A DNA stretch of 64,000 nt from Anaerolineales bacterium (GTDB lineage: Bacteria; Chloroflexota; Anaerolineae; Anaerolineales; Villigracilaceae). The notes under the pieces are model-generated. The model was not told the origin of the DNA, did no database searches, and was given only the letters and a program-made list of their open reading frames with translations. A program made the translations under genes and the position numbers. Each line of letters starts with the position of its first letter. The first letter of the stretch is position 1. The stretch spans positions 1-64,000 of the forward strand of contig JAGUZU010000057.1 in the NCBI GenBank assembly GCA_020060625.1, written 5' to 3'. Of this stretch, positions 43,261 to 50,447 are shown piece by piece.

Positions 43261-45348
43261 ATGAAACCTGTATCACGTTTTTTGTCGGCGCTGCTCCTGC
43301 TGGCGATGCTGCTGTCCTTTGCGCCGGGAGGAACTTCCACCGCCAACGCGGCGACCTGTTACTGGGCCCAGTTCATCGCGGATGTGACCGTTCCCGATGG
43401 AACGAATTATGCGCCCGGCACAGCCTTTAAAAAGACCTGGCGTTTGAAGAACATTGGTTCCTGCACATGGAACAGCAATGACGTTTCCCTGATCTTCGAC
43501 AGCGGCGAACGGATGGGCGCGCCCGCCTCGGTTGCCCTGCCCATTTCTGTCAGCCCGGGACAGACGGTTGACATTTCCGTGGATATGACCGCGCCCAGCG
43601 CGGCGGGTCATTATTTTGGGTATTGGAAGTTCAAGAGCAATTCGGGCGGCGTGTTTGGCATCGGCTACACCGCCAACAAGTCGTTCTGGGTCGAGATCAA
43701 CGTCTCTTCCTCCTCCGGCGCTGGTTACGACTTCACCGCCAACGCCGCGTCTGCGACGTGGTCCAGCGGGGCGGGCGCATTGTCCTTCCCCGGCACGGAT
43801 GGAGCCGCCAACGGCTTCGCGTTGAAACTGGATGCGCCCAAACTTGAAAGCGGCATCACGTCTGCGAATGCCGGTTTGCTGTTCGCGCCGAACAACGTTA
43901 CGAACGGATATATCCAAGCCGTGTATCCCGCCTTCCGCGTTCAAAGCGGAGACCGCTTCCAGGCGACCATTGGATGTGAATACGGCGCGACGAACTGCTA
44001 CACCGCCTATCGCCTCGATTACCAGATTGGCACGGGTCCCGTCCGAACCTTCTGGACCTTCCGTGAAAAATACGAAGGTTGGACCTACAACGTCAATCTC
44101 AATCTCAATTCCCTTGCCGGGCAGGACGTGAAGTTCATCCTCGTGATTTCCGCCTACGGTTCTCCGGCAGGCGACCGCGCCTTGTGGGTGAATCCGATCA
44201 TCGCCCGCGTCGGAGGCGGGACAACCGTAACTGCCACGCCGACCGTGACCGGAACGCCGCCCACACCGACGCCCACCAAATCCGTCACGCCCCAGCCCAA
44301 TGCCTGTGACCGCGCGCAATTCATCTCCGACGTCACCGTGCCGGATGGAACCACCTTTGCGCCCGGCTATTCCTTCAGCAAGACCTGGCGTTTGAAGAAC
44401 GTCGGCACCTGCACATGGACGAATTACAGCCTGATCTTTGATTCCGGCGAAAAGATGGGCGGACCCGATTCCGCGCTTATCCCAACCTCGGTTGCTCCGG
44501 GGCAGACGGTGGACATCACCATCCAGTTGACCTCGCCGACCACGGCGGGAACCTATCGCGGTTACTGGAAACTCCAGAGCAATACCGGCGTACCGTTTGG
44601 CATTGGCTCTGCCGGGACAAAATCCTTCTGGGTTGAAATCAAGGTCTCTGGCACGGGAATCGTCCCTGGGACAGCCACACATACAACCACACCCGGCACG
44701 CCCGTCACGCCTGCCACTGCCGTTCCCGGCACAAGTTACGACTTTGTCGCCAACGTCTGCGCGGCGAACTGGTACAGCGGAGCGGGTCAGCTGCCATGCC
44801 CCGGCGCGGACGGCGATTCGAAAGGCTTCGTGCTGATCGCCAACCCATCCCATCTGGAGAACGGCACAACCGACAGCCGCACCGGGTTGATTACCTTCCC
44901 GCAGAACATCAATAACGGCTACATTCAGGGAATTTACCCGACCTATAAAGTGAAGGCTGGCGACAAATTCCGCGCCACCATCGGTTGTGAACATAACGCC
45001 ACATCCTGTTACGTGGTCTTCCGACTCGACTATTCACTCTCCGGCACATCGTCCATCCAGACCTTTTGGGCGTTCGTCGAAAAATATGAAGGCAGTATCT
45101 ACAACGCCGACATCGACCTCACCCCGTTGGCAGGCAAAGACGTGAAGTTTATCCTCACCGTGCTTTCCACCGGCTCGCCCACCGGCGACCGCGCGCTCTG
45201 GACTGCGCCGATGATCTACAATCCAGCCTCTTCGCCGCCAAGCGCAACGCCCACGAATACAACGGAAGCCCCAAGCGCAACGCCAACCGTCACAGAAACC
45301 CCGACGGAAACAGCAACGGCGACTCCAACCGAGACAACCACGCCATAA
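43261..45348 (+). CDS. Secreted protein with duplicated NBR1-Ig-like and jelly-roll-like domains
   Basis: This 695-aa protein has a Sec signal peptide ending near ANA. It holds two copies of an NBR1-Ig-like domain (first from DVTVPDGTNYAPGTAF, second from DVTVPDGTTFAPGYSF), each followed by a ~150-aa domain beginning YDF(T/V)AN and containing a Cys pair, QAVYPAFRV/QGIYPTYKV and KFILV/KFILT. The two units are a tandem duplication, separated by Thr/Pro-rich linkers, and the C-terminus is a Thr/Pro tail. It is probably a cell-surface or matrix protein; the second domain type is unnamed here. GGAGGAAGAA precedes the ATG at 43261. Confidence 0.85.
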   Translation: MKPVSRFLSALLLLAMLLSFAPGGTSTANAATCYWAQFIADVTVPDGTNYAPGTAFKKTWRLKNIGSCTWNSNDVSLIFDSGERMGAPASVALPISVSPGQTVDISVDMTAPSAAGHYFGYWKFKSNSGGVFGIGYTANKSFWVEINVSSSSGAGYDFTANAASATWSSGAGALSFPGTDGAANGFALKLDAPKLESGITSANAGLLFAPNNVTNGYIQAVYPAFRVQSGDRFQATIGCEYGATNCYTAYRLDYQIGTGPVRTFWTFREKYEGWTYNVNLNLNSLAGQDVKFILVISAYGSPAGDRALWVNPIIARVGGGTTVTATPTVTGTPPTPTPTKSVTPQPNACDRAQFISDVTVPDGTTFAPGYSFSKTWRLKNVGTCTWTNYSLIFDSGEKMGGPDSALIPTSVAPGQTVDITIQLTSPTTAGTYRGYWKLQSNTGVPFGIGSAGTKSFWVEIKVSGTGIVPGTATHTTTPGTPVTPATAVPGTSYDFVANVCAANWYSGAGQLPCPGADGDSKGFVLIANPSHLENGTTDSRTGLITFPQNINNGYIQGIYPTYKVKAGDKFRATIGCEHNATSCYVVFRLDYSLSGTSSIQTFWAFVEKYEGSIYNADIDLTPLAGKDVKFILTVLSTGSPTGDRALWTAPMIYNPASSPPSATPTNTTEAPSATPTVTETPTETATATPTETTTP

Positions 45349-45359
45349 CCCAACCTTCC

Positions 45360-45395
45360 AAAAGTTCCCGTTGTTGAAAGACAGCGGGAACTTTT
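45360..45395 (+). terminator. Intrinsic terminator after the NBR1-Ig-like gene
   Basis: AAAAGTTCCCG (45360-45370) and CGGGAACTTTT (45385-45395) form a perfect 11-bp stem with a 14-base loop ending in TTTT. Confidence 0.75.
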
Positions 45396-45450
45396 ACGTT
45401 GGGGAAACGTCCCTGCCTCATGTAATTCAAATCATGTTTAGGGAGAATGA

Positions 45451-47292
45451 ATGAAACGAATCTTGACGCTTGTCCTGGCGGTGATCCTCGCCGCATGTTC
45501 GTCCCCCGTCTCCTATTTCGACTTAACGCCTCCCCCCTTCGACCTCGGGCTTGATTCGACATCCGAGCAGATTCAACGCTCGATGCTGGAGAGCGCGGCG
45601 CGTTGGTCCACCCTGCAAATGAGCGGCACGGTCGCATGGTATCTGCCGGACGGTTCGACGCAGGTTTTTCAGGAAAACGTCTGGCTCGACCCGCTCAACA
45701 ACCGTTACCGGGTCGAATTGACTGGCGTGGAAAACAGCGCGGACAAATTCCTGAAATTCAGCGACGGCTCCACGATTTATAACGTCAATCTGAATTCGGG
45801 GCAGGTTGAAAGTTATGCCTATCCCGATTTTGCCCGCGTCGGTCAATACATCCCGCCCATCGTTGAAGGGACTGCCCATCCCAACCCGATCTGGGGGCAG
45901 ATCGGCTCGCCGCTTTCTCAATTGGCTTTCTCATCCGACTACGCCCAGAATGTGGGAGTCTTTACGCCCATTACGGTGGAATCCATTGCCGGGCGCGAAG
46001 CGCTGATCGTCGAATGGAAGTTCAGCGAAAACAGCGCGCCTTCATGGAAGATGTGGCTCGATACGCAAACAGCCGTCATTTTGAAATTGCAGGAATTCGG
46101 CAAGGATGGGAGCGGCAGGCTCGAAGGGGAACGGGTTGTAGAAAGCATTTCATATCATCAGGCTATGGAGAAAATTCTCTTTACCTTGCCGGCTGATTTG
46201 CCGCAGGCTGCGAGTCCGACTGAGGTTGGGTCAATGCCGCTGGTAACAGAATCAAGCTCAACGTCCGAAGAGGAGGCGGGCGAGTTGTATTTCTTCCTCC
46301 AGCCGCGCGGACAGGGCGGCTCCATTCAATTGGTAAAGGTTTCCGGTCTTTGCGTCACAGACCCCGCGAATTGCCCGGCGTTGGAAAAGATCGAAGTCCC
46401 GTTCCCGTTCAACTTCACCATCAACGCGCTGGCTTGGTCACCGGATGGAAAGTATGCCGCCTTTTCTTATTCAGATGCCCCAAATGGCTCGCCGACGAAA
46501 TTGTGGCTGTTCGACGCCGATGCCCAATCATGGACTTCGCTCACGCAGTTCCCATACATTGACCCGCCGTTTTGGTCGCCGGATGGCGCATGGATCGCCT
46601 TCCGCACGCAGGATGGACTTGGCAGCGAAGACGTGCATGTCGTCCACCCGGATGGCTCTGAATTGAAAAGCGTTTCCGCTGGCTTGCCCTCCGAAGGACG
46701 ACCCTACATCATGGATGGCTGGTACGCCGAAAACATCATCATGCGTCCGGCTTTGCCCAGCGCAAATGGAGGCGTGCATCTTGTCCGTGCCGAAGATGGG
46801 CAGGCGCGCCCGATGTTCGAAACTACGTTGACCAAGTCGCAGTTTGTCGCTTCACAAGATGCGGGTCTTTTGGCGTATGACGATTTTGACCAAGCCTCAC
46901 AAACCCATTTCCTGAAAGTGATGGAACCCGACGGCGCAAATACTGTGATGGTCGCTCAATTTTCGGGCGGTTCGATCTATCCATTGGTCTGGTCGCCGGA
47001 TGGCAGCCTGCTTGCCTTCAACTATTACAGTAGCCTGACCAGCGGCGAACCAACGGCGGAAGTTTACGTTGCATCCCGCGCTGGCGAAAATCTCTCGCTC
47101 GCATATAAAGGCAGCACGGTTGGGCGTCTGTTGTTCTCGCCCAATGGAAGATATTTGGTGGTGGAGGAAACCACTTCGATCTCCGGCGGTCATTTATTCG
47201 TCGTTGATCTTGCCACGCTGGAACAGAGAATTCTGCAAGCGCCGGGACTGTCCACCGATTACGACTGGTATGCCCCGTCGTGGCGTCCTTGA
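45451..47292 (+). CDS. Lipoprotein with LolA-like and TolB-type propeller domains
   Basis: This 613-aa surface lipoprotein has a lipobox (LAAC, Cys16). About residues 40-260 resemble LolA/RseB-like outer-layer lipoproteins (ESAARWSTLQMSGTVAWYL, VWLDPLNNRYRVEL). About 280-613 contain WD40-like TolB repeats (AWSPDGKYAAFS, WSPDGAWIAF, WSPDGSLLAFN, FSPNGRYLVV). A role at the cell surface in sensing or binding is likely, not proven. It ends 3 bp from the convergent asd gene with no terminator in between. Confidence 0.8.
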   Translation: MKRILTLVLAVILAACSSPVSYFDLTPPPFDLGLDSTSEQIQRSMLESAARWSTLQMSGTVAWYLPDGSTQVFQENVWLDPLNNRYRVELTGVENSADKFLKFSDGSTIYNVNLNSGQVESYAYPDFARVGQYIPPIVEGTAHPNPIWGQIGSPLSQLAFSSDYAQNVGVFTPITVESIAGREALIVEWKFSENSAPSWKMWLDTQTAVILKLQEFGKDGSGRLEGERVVESISYHQAMEKILFTLPADLPQAASPTEVGSMPLVTESSSTSEEEAGELYFFLQPRGQGGSIQLVKVSGLCVTDPANCPALEKIEVPFPFNFTINALAWSPDGKYAAFSYSDAPNGSPTKLWLFDADAQSWTSLTQFPYIDPPFWSPDGAWIAFRTQDGLGSEDVHVVHPDGSELKSVSAGLPSEGRPYIMDGWYAENIIMRPALPSANGGVHLVRAEDGQARPMFETTLTKSQFVASQDAGLLAYDDFDQASQTHFLKVMEPDGANTVMVAQFSGGSIYPLVWSPDGSLLAFNYYSSLTSGEPTAEVYVASRAGENLSLAYKGSTVGRLLFSPNGRYLVVEETTSISGGHLFVVDLATLEQRILQAPGLSTDYDWYAPSWRP

Positions 47293-47295
47293 TTT

Positions 47296-48351
47296 TCACA
47301 AAAGATTTTCCGCCACCAACAGTTCCGCGTTATAGATGGATGCGCCCGCCGCGCCGCGGATTGTATTGTGCGAGAGTACGACAAATTTAAGATCGAGGAT
47401 TGGATCGCGCCTCACGCGCCCGATGACCGTCGTCATGCCTTTGCCTGCCATACGGTCGAGTCTCGGCTGGGGGCGATCCGCTTCATCCCGGACCTCGATA
47501 ACTGGTCTGGGCGACGAAGGCAGTTCCCTCGCCGACAGCGGAGCCGCGTACGCGCGCAATGCTTGGATGGCAATATCAGGCTCCACCGACTTATCCAATT
47601 GCACGCTGGCGCACACGGTATGAGCGTCAATCACTGCCACGCGATTCGTGTGGACGCTGAACTGAATATCTGCAAGTTCGATTTTGCCTCCTGAAAACTT
47701 GCCCAGCATTTTGCGCGGCTCCCACTCCACCTTTTCCTCTTCGCCGCCGTTTCCCACGTTGGGAATGACGTTGTCCATGATGTCGAGCGAAGAGACGCCG
47801 GGGTAGCCTGCTCCCGATAATGCCTGCAACGAAGTGGCGAAAACTTTCTTCACACCGAATTCGTTATCCAGCGCCTTGAGCGCAATCGTCAGCCCTGTGC
47901 TGGTGCAATTTGGGTTGGTGACGATACATCCGCTCCAGCCTTTGTTCCTGCGCTGCCGCTCGATGAGTTGAATATGTTCAGCGTTGATTTCCGGCAACAG
48001 CAGCGGCACATCTTCCTCGCGCCGATACGATGACGCATTCGAGCAGACCGCCGCGCCTGCCTTGGCAAATGCAGGCTCGAGTTCGTTGGCGACTTCGGTG
48101 TGCAATGCCGAAAAGACAATTTTCGCCCGCACCGCATCCGGGCTGGCAGGAACGATGACCATATCCCGCGCATATTCGGGCATTGGGGTATCCAATACCC
48201 AACGGGTGGCTCTGGCATAGTTTTGTCCAGCCGAACGGTCGGATGCGGCGAGCGCAACCACGTTGAACCAGGGATGTCTTTCCAGCAGCGAAACAAACCT
48301 TTGACCGACGGAACCTGTCGCACCGAGGATTGCTACGGGGATTTGATTCAT
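47296..48351 (-). CDS. asd: Aspartate-semialdehyde dehydrogenase
   Basis: This 351-aa NADPH-dependent enzyme converts aspartyl phosphate to aspartate semialdehyde, the branch point for Lys, Met and Thr. It shows the N-terminal nucleotide loop ILGATGSVGQRFV, the catalytic Cys in VTNPNCTSTGL, a substrate-binding QALSGAGYPG and the His in FSVHTNRVAVIDAHT. The sequence is of the archaeal/fungal type. AAGGAG precedes the ATG. It follows aspartokinase, separated by a period-7 dyad, so both are under the attenuator upstream of lysC. Confidence 0.95.
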   Translation of the reverse strand: MNQIPVAILGATGSVGQRFVSLLERHPWFNVVALAASDRSAGQNYARATRWVLDTPMPEYARDMVIVPASPDAVRAKIVFSALHTEVANELEPAFAKAGAAVCSNASSYRREEDVPLLLPEINAEHIQLIERQRRNKGWSGCIVTNPNCTSTGLTIALKALDNEFGVKKVFATSLQALSGAGYPGVSSLDIMDNVIPNVGNGGEEEKVEWEPRKMLGKFSGGKIELADIQFSVHTNRVAVIDAHTVCASVQLDKSVEPDIAIQALRAYAAPLSARELPSSPRPVIEVRDEADRPQPRLDRMAGKGMTTVIGRVRRDPILDLKFVVLSHNTIRGAAGASIYNAELLVAENLL

Positions 48352-48381
48352 AATATCTCCTTGGAATGATGTAATGATTTC

Positions 48382-48460
48382 GTTACAGGTTGAAGGTTAG
48401 AAAGTTAAGAACCTGCAACCTTCAACCTTCAACCTTCAACCTTCAACCTGTAACCTTCAA
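48382..48460. repeat. Period-7 dyad repeat invading the end of lysC
   Basis: AACCTTC-type 7-bp units (about 48410-48460) are preceded by inverted GGTTGAA-type units. A perfect 17-bp stem forms between 48382-48398 and 48438-48454. The aspartokinase stop codon (48429-48431) lies inside the element and the last residues (EGYRLKVEG) are encoded by it. Confidence 0.85.
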
Positions 48461-49874
48461 TAATCAACTCATGCAGCGCCTTCACCGCATTCTCCGTATC
48501 CGCCGCATCCACGACGAGGGAGATGGAAACTTCCGAAGAACCCTGCGCAATGGCGAGGACGTTGACGCCGTGATTCCCCAATTGACTAAAAACCCGCCCC
48601 GAAACGCCGGGGGTGTGGCGCATCCCCGCGCCGACGACGGTGATGATGGAAATATCGTCGGTTGCCCAAACGCGGTCAATATCCTGGTCTGTGATCTCGG
48701 CGGCGAACGTCTTTTCCAACGCCGATAGAATGGTCTGTGTCATTTCAGCGGGGACAGCAAAACAAATGGATTGCTCGGAGGATGCCTGTGTAATCAAGGG
48801 AACGCTCGTGCCTGTGGAAGCCACCGCCCCGAACGCGCGCGCCGCCACGCCGGGGACGCCCAGCATCCCGCGCCCTTCGATGGTGATTAATCTTTGCTTG
48901 CGGATGGCGGTCACGGCTTTCACGACCCGCCCATTGACCGGCTTGCCGTTCGATTTTCCATTCGCTGTCAAGCGCGTGCCGGGATGGCTTGGGTTGAACG
49001 TGTTGCAAATGCGCAAGCCAATGCCCGCCTCCAACACGGGGCGGATGGTTTTGGGATGCAGGACTTTCGCGCCATAGTAGGCGAGTTCCGCGATTTCGTT
49101 GTAGTTGATCTCAGGCAGGGTTTGCGCCGAAGGCACAAGGCGCGGATCTGCCGTCATCACGCCGTCCACGTCCGTCCAAATCCACACTTCATCGGCGGGG
49201 AGGACAGAGCCAATGATCGCAGCGGAATAATCGCTCCCGCCGCGACCTAAAGTGGTCACTACGCCTTCGAGCGTTGCGCCGATGAAGCCGGTAGTCACAG
49301 GGACAATGCCCGCATCCAATAACGGGATTAATTTTTCCCTTGTTTTTTCAGTTGTTGTTTTGAAATCGGGATGGGCGTTTTGAAAATGGGAGTTGGTAAC
49401 CACGAACTCTGTTGTCTCGATGTCTTGGGTTTTTATCCCGGCGTCGCTGGCGGCTGCTGCGAGCAGGTGTATGCACATGCGTTCGCCGAGGGAAGCCACC
49501 GCGTCCATTGCGCGCGGGCTGGCTTCGCCAAGAACGGTAATCGCTTTGCACAAATTCACGAGCGAGAGGATTAGAGCGTTGATTTCCTGTTTTGTTTTTT
49601 CGCGCAGGTTTTCATTCTTAATTAGCGAGTCCGCAGCGGAGAAGTGCCGCGCTCTCAGCGCGGATTCGGTTTGGGTCAACGAATCAATTTTCCCGTGCGA
49701 AGCGGAGGCGGCGGAGTCCAACAGCAGGTCGGTCACGCCGGACATGGCGGAGGTCACGACGACGACGCGACCCCAATCCTTTTTTGAATCGCGGATGATC
49801 TGTGCGGCGATCTTCAACGCATCCGCCGACCCGACGGATGTTCCCCCGAATTTCATGACCAATGTTTTTTGCAT
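48429..49874 (-). CDS. lysC: Aspartokinase
   Basis: This 481-aa cytoplasmic enzyme phosphorylates aspartate, the first step to Lys, Met and Thr. It has the kinase core with VMKFGGTSVGSADALK, GFIGATLEGVVTTLGRGGSDYSA and the C-terminal ACT domains (about 330-480), where ITVVGAGMRHTPGVSGRVF and SSEVSISLVV are typical and give feedback control. No homoserine dehydrogenase domain is fused. AGGAGAACCTT precedes the ATG at 49874. Transcription starts at 50068-ish and passes a Thr/Met/Asn leader peptide and terminator, so expression is probably set by attenuation. The C-terminal codons are supplied by a period-7 repeat. Confidence 0.95.
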   Translation of the reverse strand: MQKTLVMKFGGTSVGSADALKIAAQIIRDSKKDWGRVVVVTSAMSGVTDLLLDSAASASHGKIDSLTQTESALRARHFSAADSLIKNENLREKTKQEINALILSLVNLCKAITVLGEASPRAMDAVASLGERMCIHLLAAAASDAGIKTQDIETTEFVVTNSHFQNAHPDFKTTTEKTREKLIPLLDAGIVPVTTGFIGATLEGVVTTLGRGGSDYSAAIIGSVLPADEVWIWTDVDGVMTADPRLVPSAQTLPEINYNEIAELAYYGAKVLHPKTIRPVLEAGIGLRICNTFNPSHPGTRLTANGKSNGKPVNGRVVKAVTAIRKQRLITIEGRGMLGVPGVAARAFGAVASTGTSVPLITQASSEQSICFAVPAEMTQTILSALEKTFAAEITDQDIDRVWATDDISIITVVGAGMRHTPGVSGRVFSQLGNHGVNVLAIAQGSSEVSISLVVDAADTENAVKALHELIIEGYRLKVEG

Positions 49875-49888
49875 AAGGTTCTCCTTGT

Positions 49889-49919
49889 GAGTAAGTCGGA
49901 TTGCCAATCCGACTTACTC
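49889..49919. repeat. Perfect palindrome before the aspartokinase ribosome-binding site
   Basis: GAGTAAGTCGGATT (49889-49902) and AATCCGACTTACTC (49906-49919) form a perfect 14-bp stem with a 3-base loop. It lies between the attenuator terminator and the AGGAG of lysC, so it could also affect translation. Confidence 0.75.
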
Positions 49920-49923
49920 GATA

Positions 49924-49954
49924 ACAAAAACGCCCCACGTTTCCGTGAGGCGTT
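49924..49954 (-). terminator. Attenuator terminator of lysC
   Basis: On the minus strand AACGCCTCACG, a GAAA loop and CGTGGGGCGTT form an 11-bp stem (one G.U), followed by TTTG. It lies between the leader peptide and lysC. Its 5' arm GCCTCACGG (49943-49951) is exactly complementary to CCGTGAGGC in the leader peptide coding sequence (50003-50011), giving an alternative antiterminator. Confidence 0.88.
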
Positions 49955-49980
49955 GTGTGTTTTGATCAACCTGGATTCGG

Positions 49981-50064
49981 TTACTTCATCCCATGCACAA
50001 ATGCCTCACGGCGGGGACCGGAGGTATTCATAGTCATGGTGGTGGCGAAGTGGACCGATTTCAT
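49981..50064 (-). CDS. Thr/Met/Asn-rich leader peptide of the lysC attenuator
   Basis: This 27-aa peptide begins MKSVHF and then reads ATTMTMNTSG, so seven codons in a row specify Thr, Met or Asn, all made from aspartate. It is preceded by a near-consensus promoter and followed by the lysC terminator. The antiterminator segment lies at codons 18-21 (PRREA region), just after the control codons, so a ribosome stalled for Thr or Met would leave it free and allow read-through. No Shine-Dalgarno sequence is visible; the ATG is about 10 bases after the -10, so it may be translated leaderless. Confidence 0.8.
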   Translation of the reverse strand: MKSVHFATTMTMNTSGPRREAFVHGMK

Positions 50065-50074
50065 GTTGGGCGGT

Positions 50075-50103
50075 ATTCTATGAGAAGGTGATGGATGTGT
50101 CAA
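50075..50103 (-). promoter_or_regulatory. Promoter of the lysC-asd operon
   Basis: On the minus strand TTGACA (50098-50103) and TAGAAT (50075-50080) are 17 bp apart. Transcription should start within a few bases of the leader peptide ATG. Confidence 0.85.
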
Positions 50104-50182
50104 GTGGTTTTGATCGGCGGGGGTACAGGTTTCCCACCATGTTATCAATTGGTTAAGATGCGCCGAATTCGACAAACTCCCC

Positions 50183-50210
50183 TTGACGGATTTCTGATTC
50201 TGCCTATAAT
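50183..50210 (+). promoter_or_regulatory. Promoter of the ilv-leu operon
   Basis: TTGACG (50183-50188) and TATAAT (50205-50210) are 16 bp apart. The predicted start is about 15 bases before the leader peptide ATG. It diverges from the lysC promoter, about 80 bp away. Confidence 0.88.
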
Positions 50211-50232
50211 CGGGCGAAATACCCACAGCCCA

Positions 50233-50334
50233 ATGAGCAGCATTTTCTCCCTCTCCCTTATTATTGTCGTCCTTGCGGTCCTTATTATTAAGGATCTATT
50301 TTCGGTTAGGATGGCAACGGTGAGAGTGAAGTAA
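50233..50334 (+). CDS. Ile/Leu/Val-rich leader peptide of the ilv attenuator
   Basis: This 33-aa peptide (MSSIFS...) contains LSLIIVVLAVLII, thirteen residues of which eleven are Leu, Ile or Val, the products of the operon that follows. The layout matches the ilvGMEDA-type leader: promoter, short peptide, then a terminator at 50360-50390 and the first structural gene. A segment directly after the control codons, GGTTAGGATGGC (50304-50315), can pair with the terminator's 5' arm (50363-50374) at 10 of 12 positions. Stalling for branched-chain aminoacyl-tRNA would thus favour antitermination. Confidence 0.85.
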   Translation: MSSIFSLSLIIVVLAVLIIKDLFSVRMATVRVK

Positions 50335-50359
50335 AAAAGACACACCTGCGCAAGCGCAA

Positions 50360-50390
50360 AGAGCCGCCCTAACCACGGGCGGCTCTTTTT
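50360..50390 (+). terminator. Attenuator terminator of the ilv-leu operon
   Basis: AGAGCCGCCC (50360-50369) and GGGCGGCTCT (50377-50386) form a perfect 10-bp stem with a 7-base loop, then TTTTT. It lies between the leader peptide and ilvD, so as a plain terminator it would block the operon. Confidence 0.9.
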
Positions 50391-50394
50391 ATTT

Positions 50395-50432
50395 CCCTCA
50401 CCCCCGCCCCCTCTCCCAGAGGGAGAGGGGAG
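50395..50432. repeat. CCCTCACCCC/CTCTCCC-type repeat, copy 5
   Basis: CCCTCACCCCCGCC then CCTCTCCCAGAGGGAGAGG. It lies between the ilv attenuator and the AAAGGAG site of ilvD. Confidence 0.8.
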
Positions 50433-50447
50433 TACCAAAGGAGCCGT

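Noticed and set aside
50065-50226. Longer version of the lysC leader frame starting at 50226
   Set aside because: The extension lies upstream of the lysC promoter at 50075-50103 and runs through the divergent ilv promoter.
50095-50232. Longer version of the ilv leader frame starting at 50095
   Set aside because: It would start upstream of the strong promoter at 50183-50210, so only the ATG at 50233 can be on that transcript.
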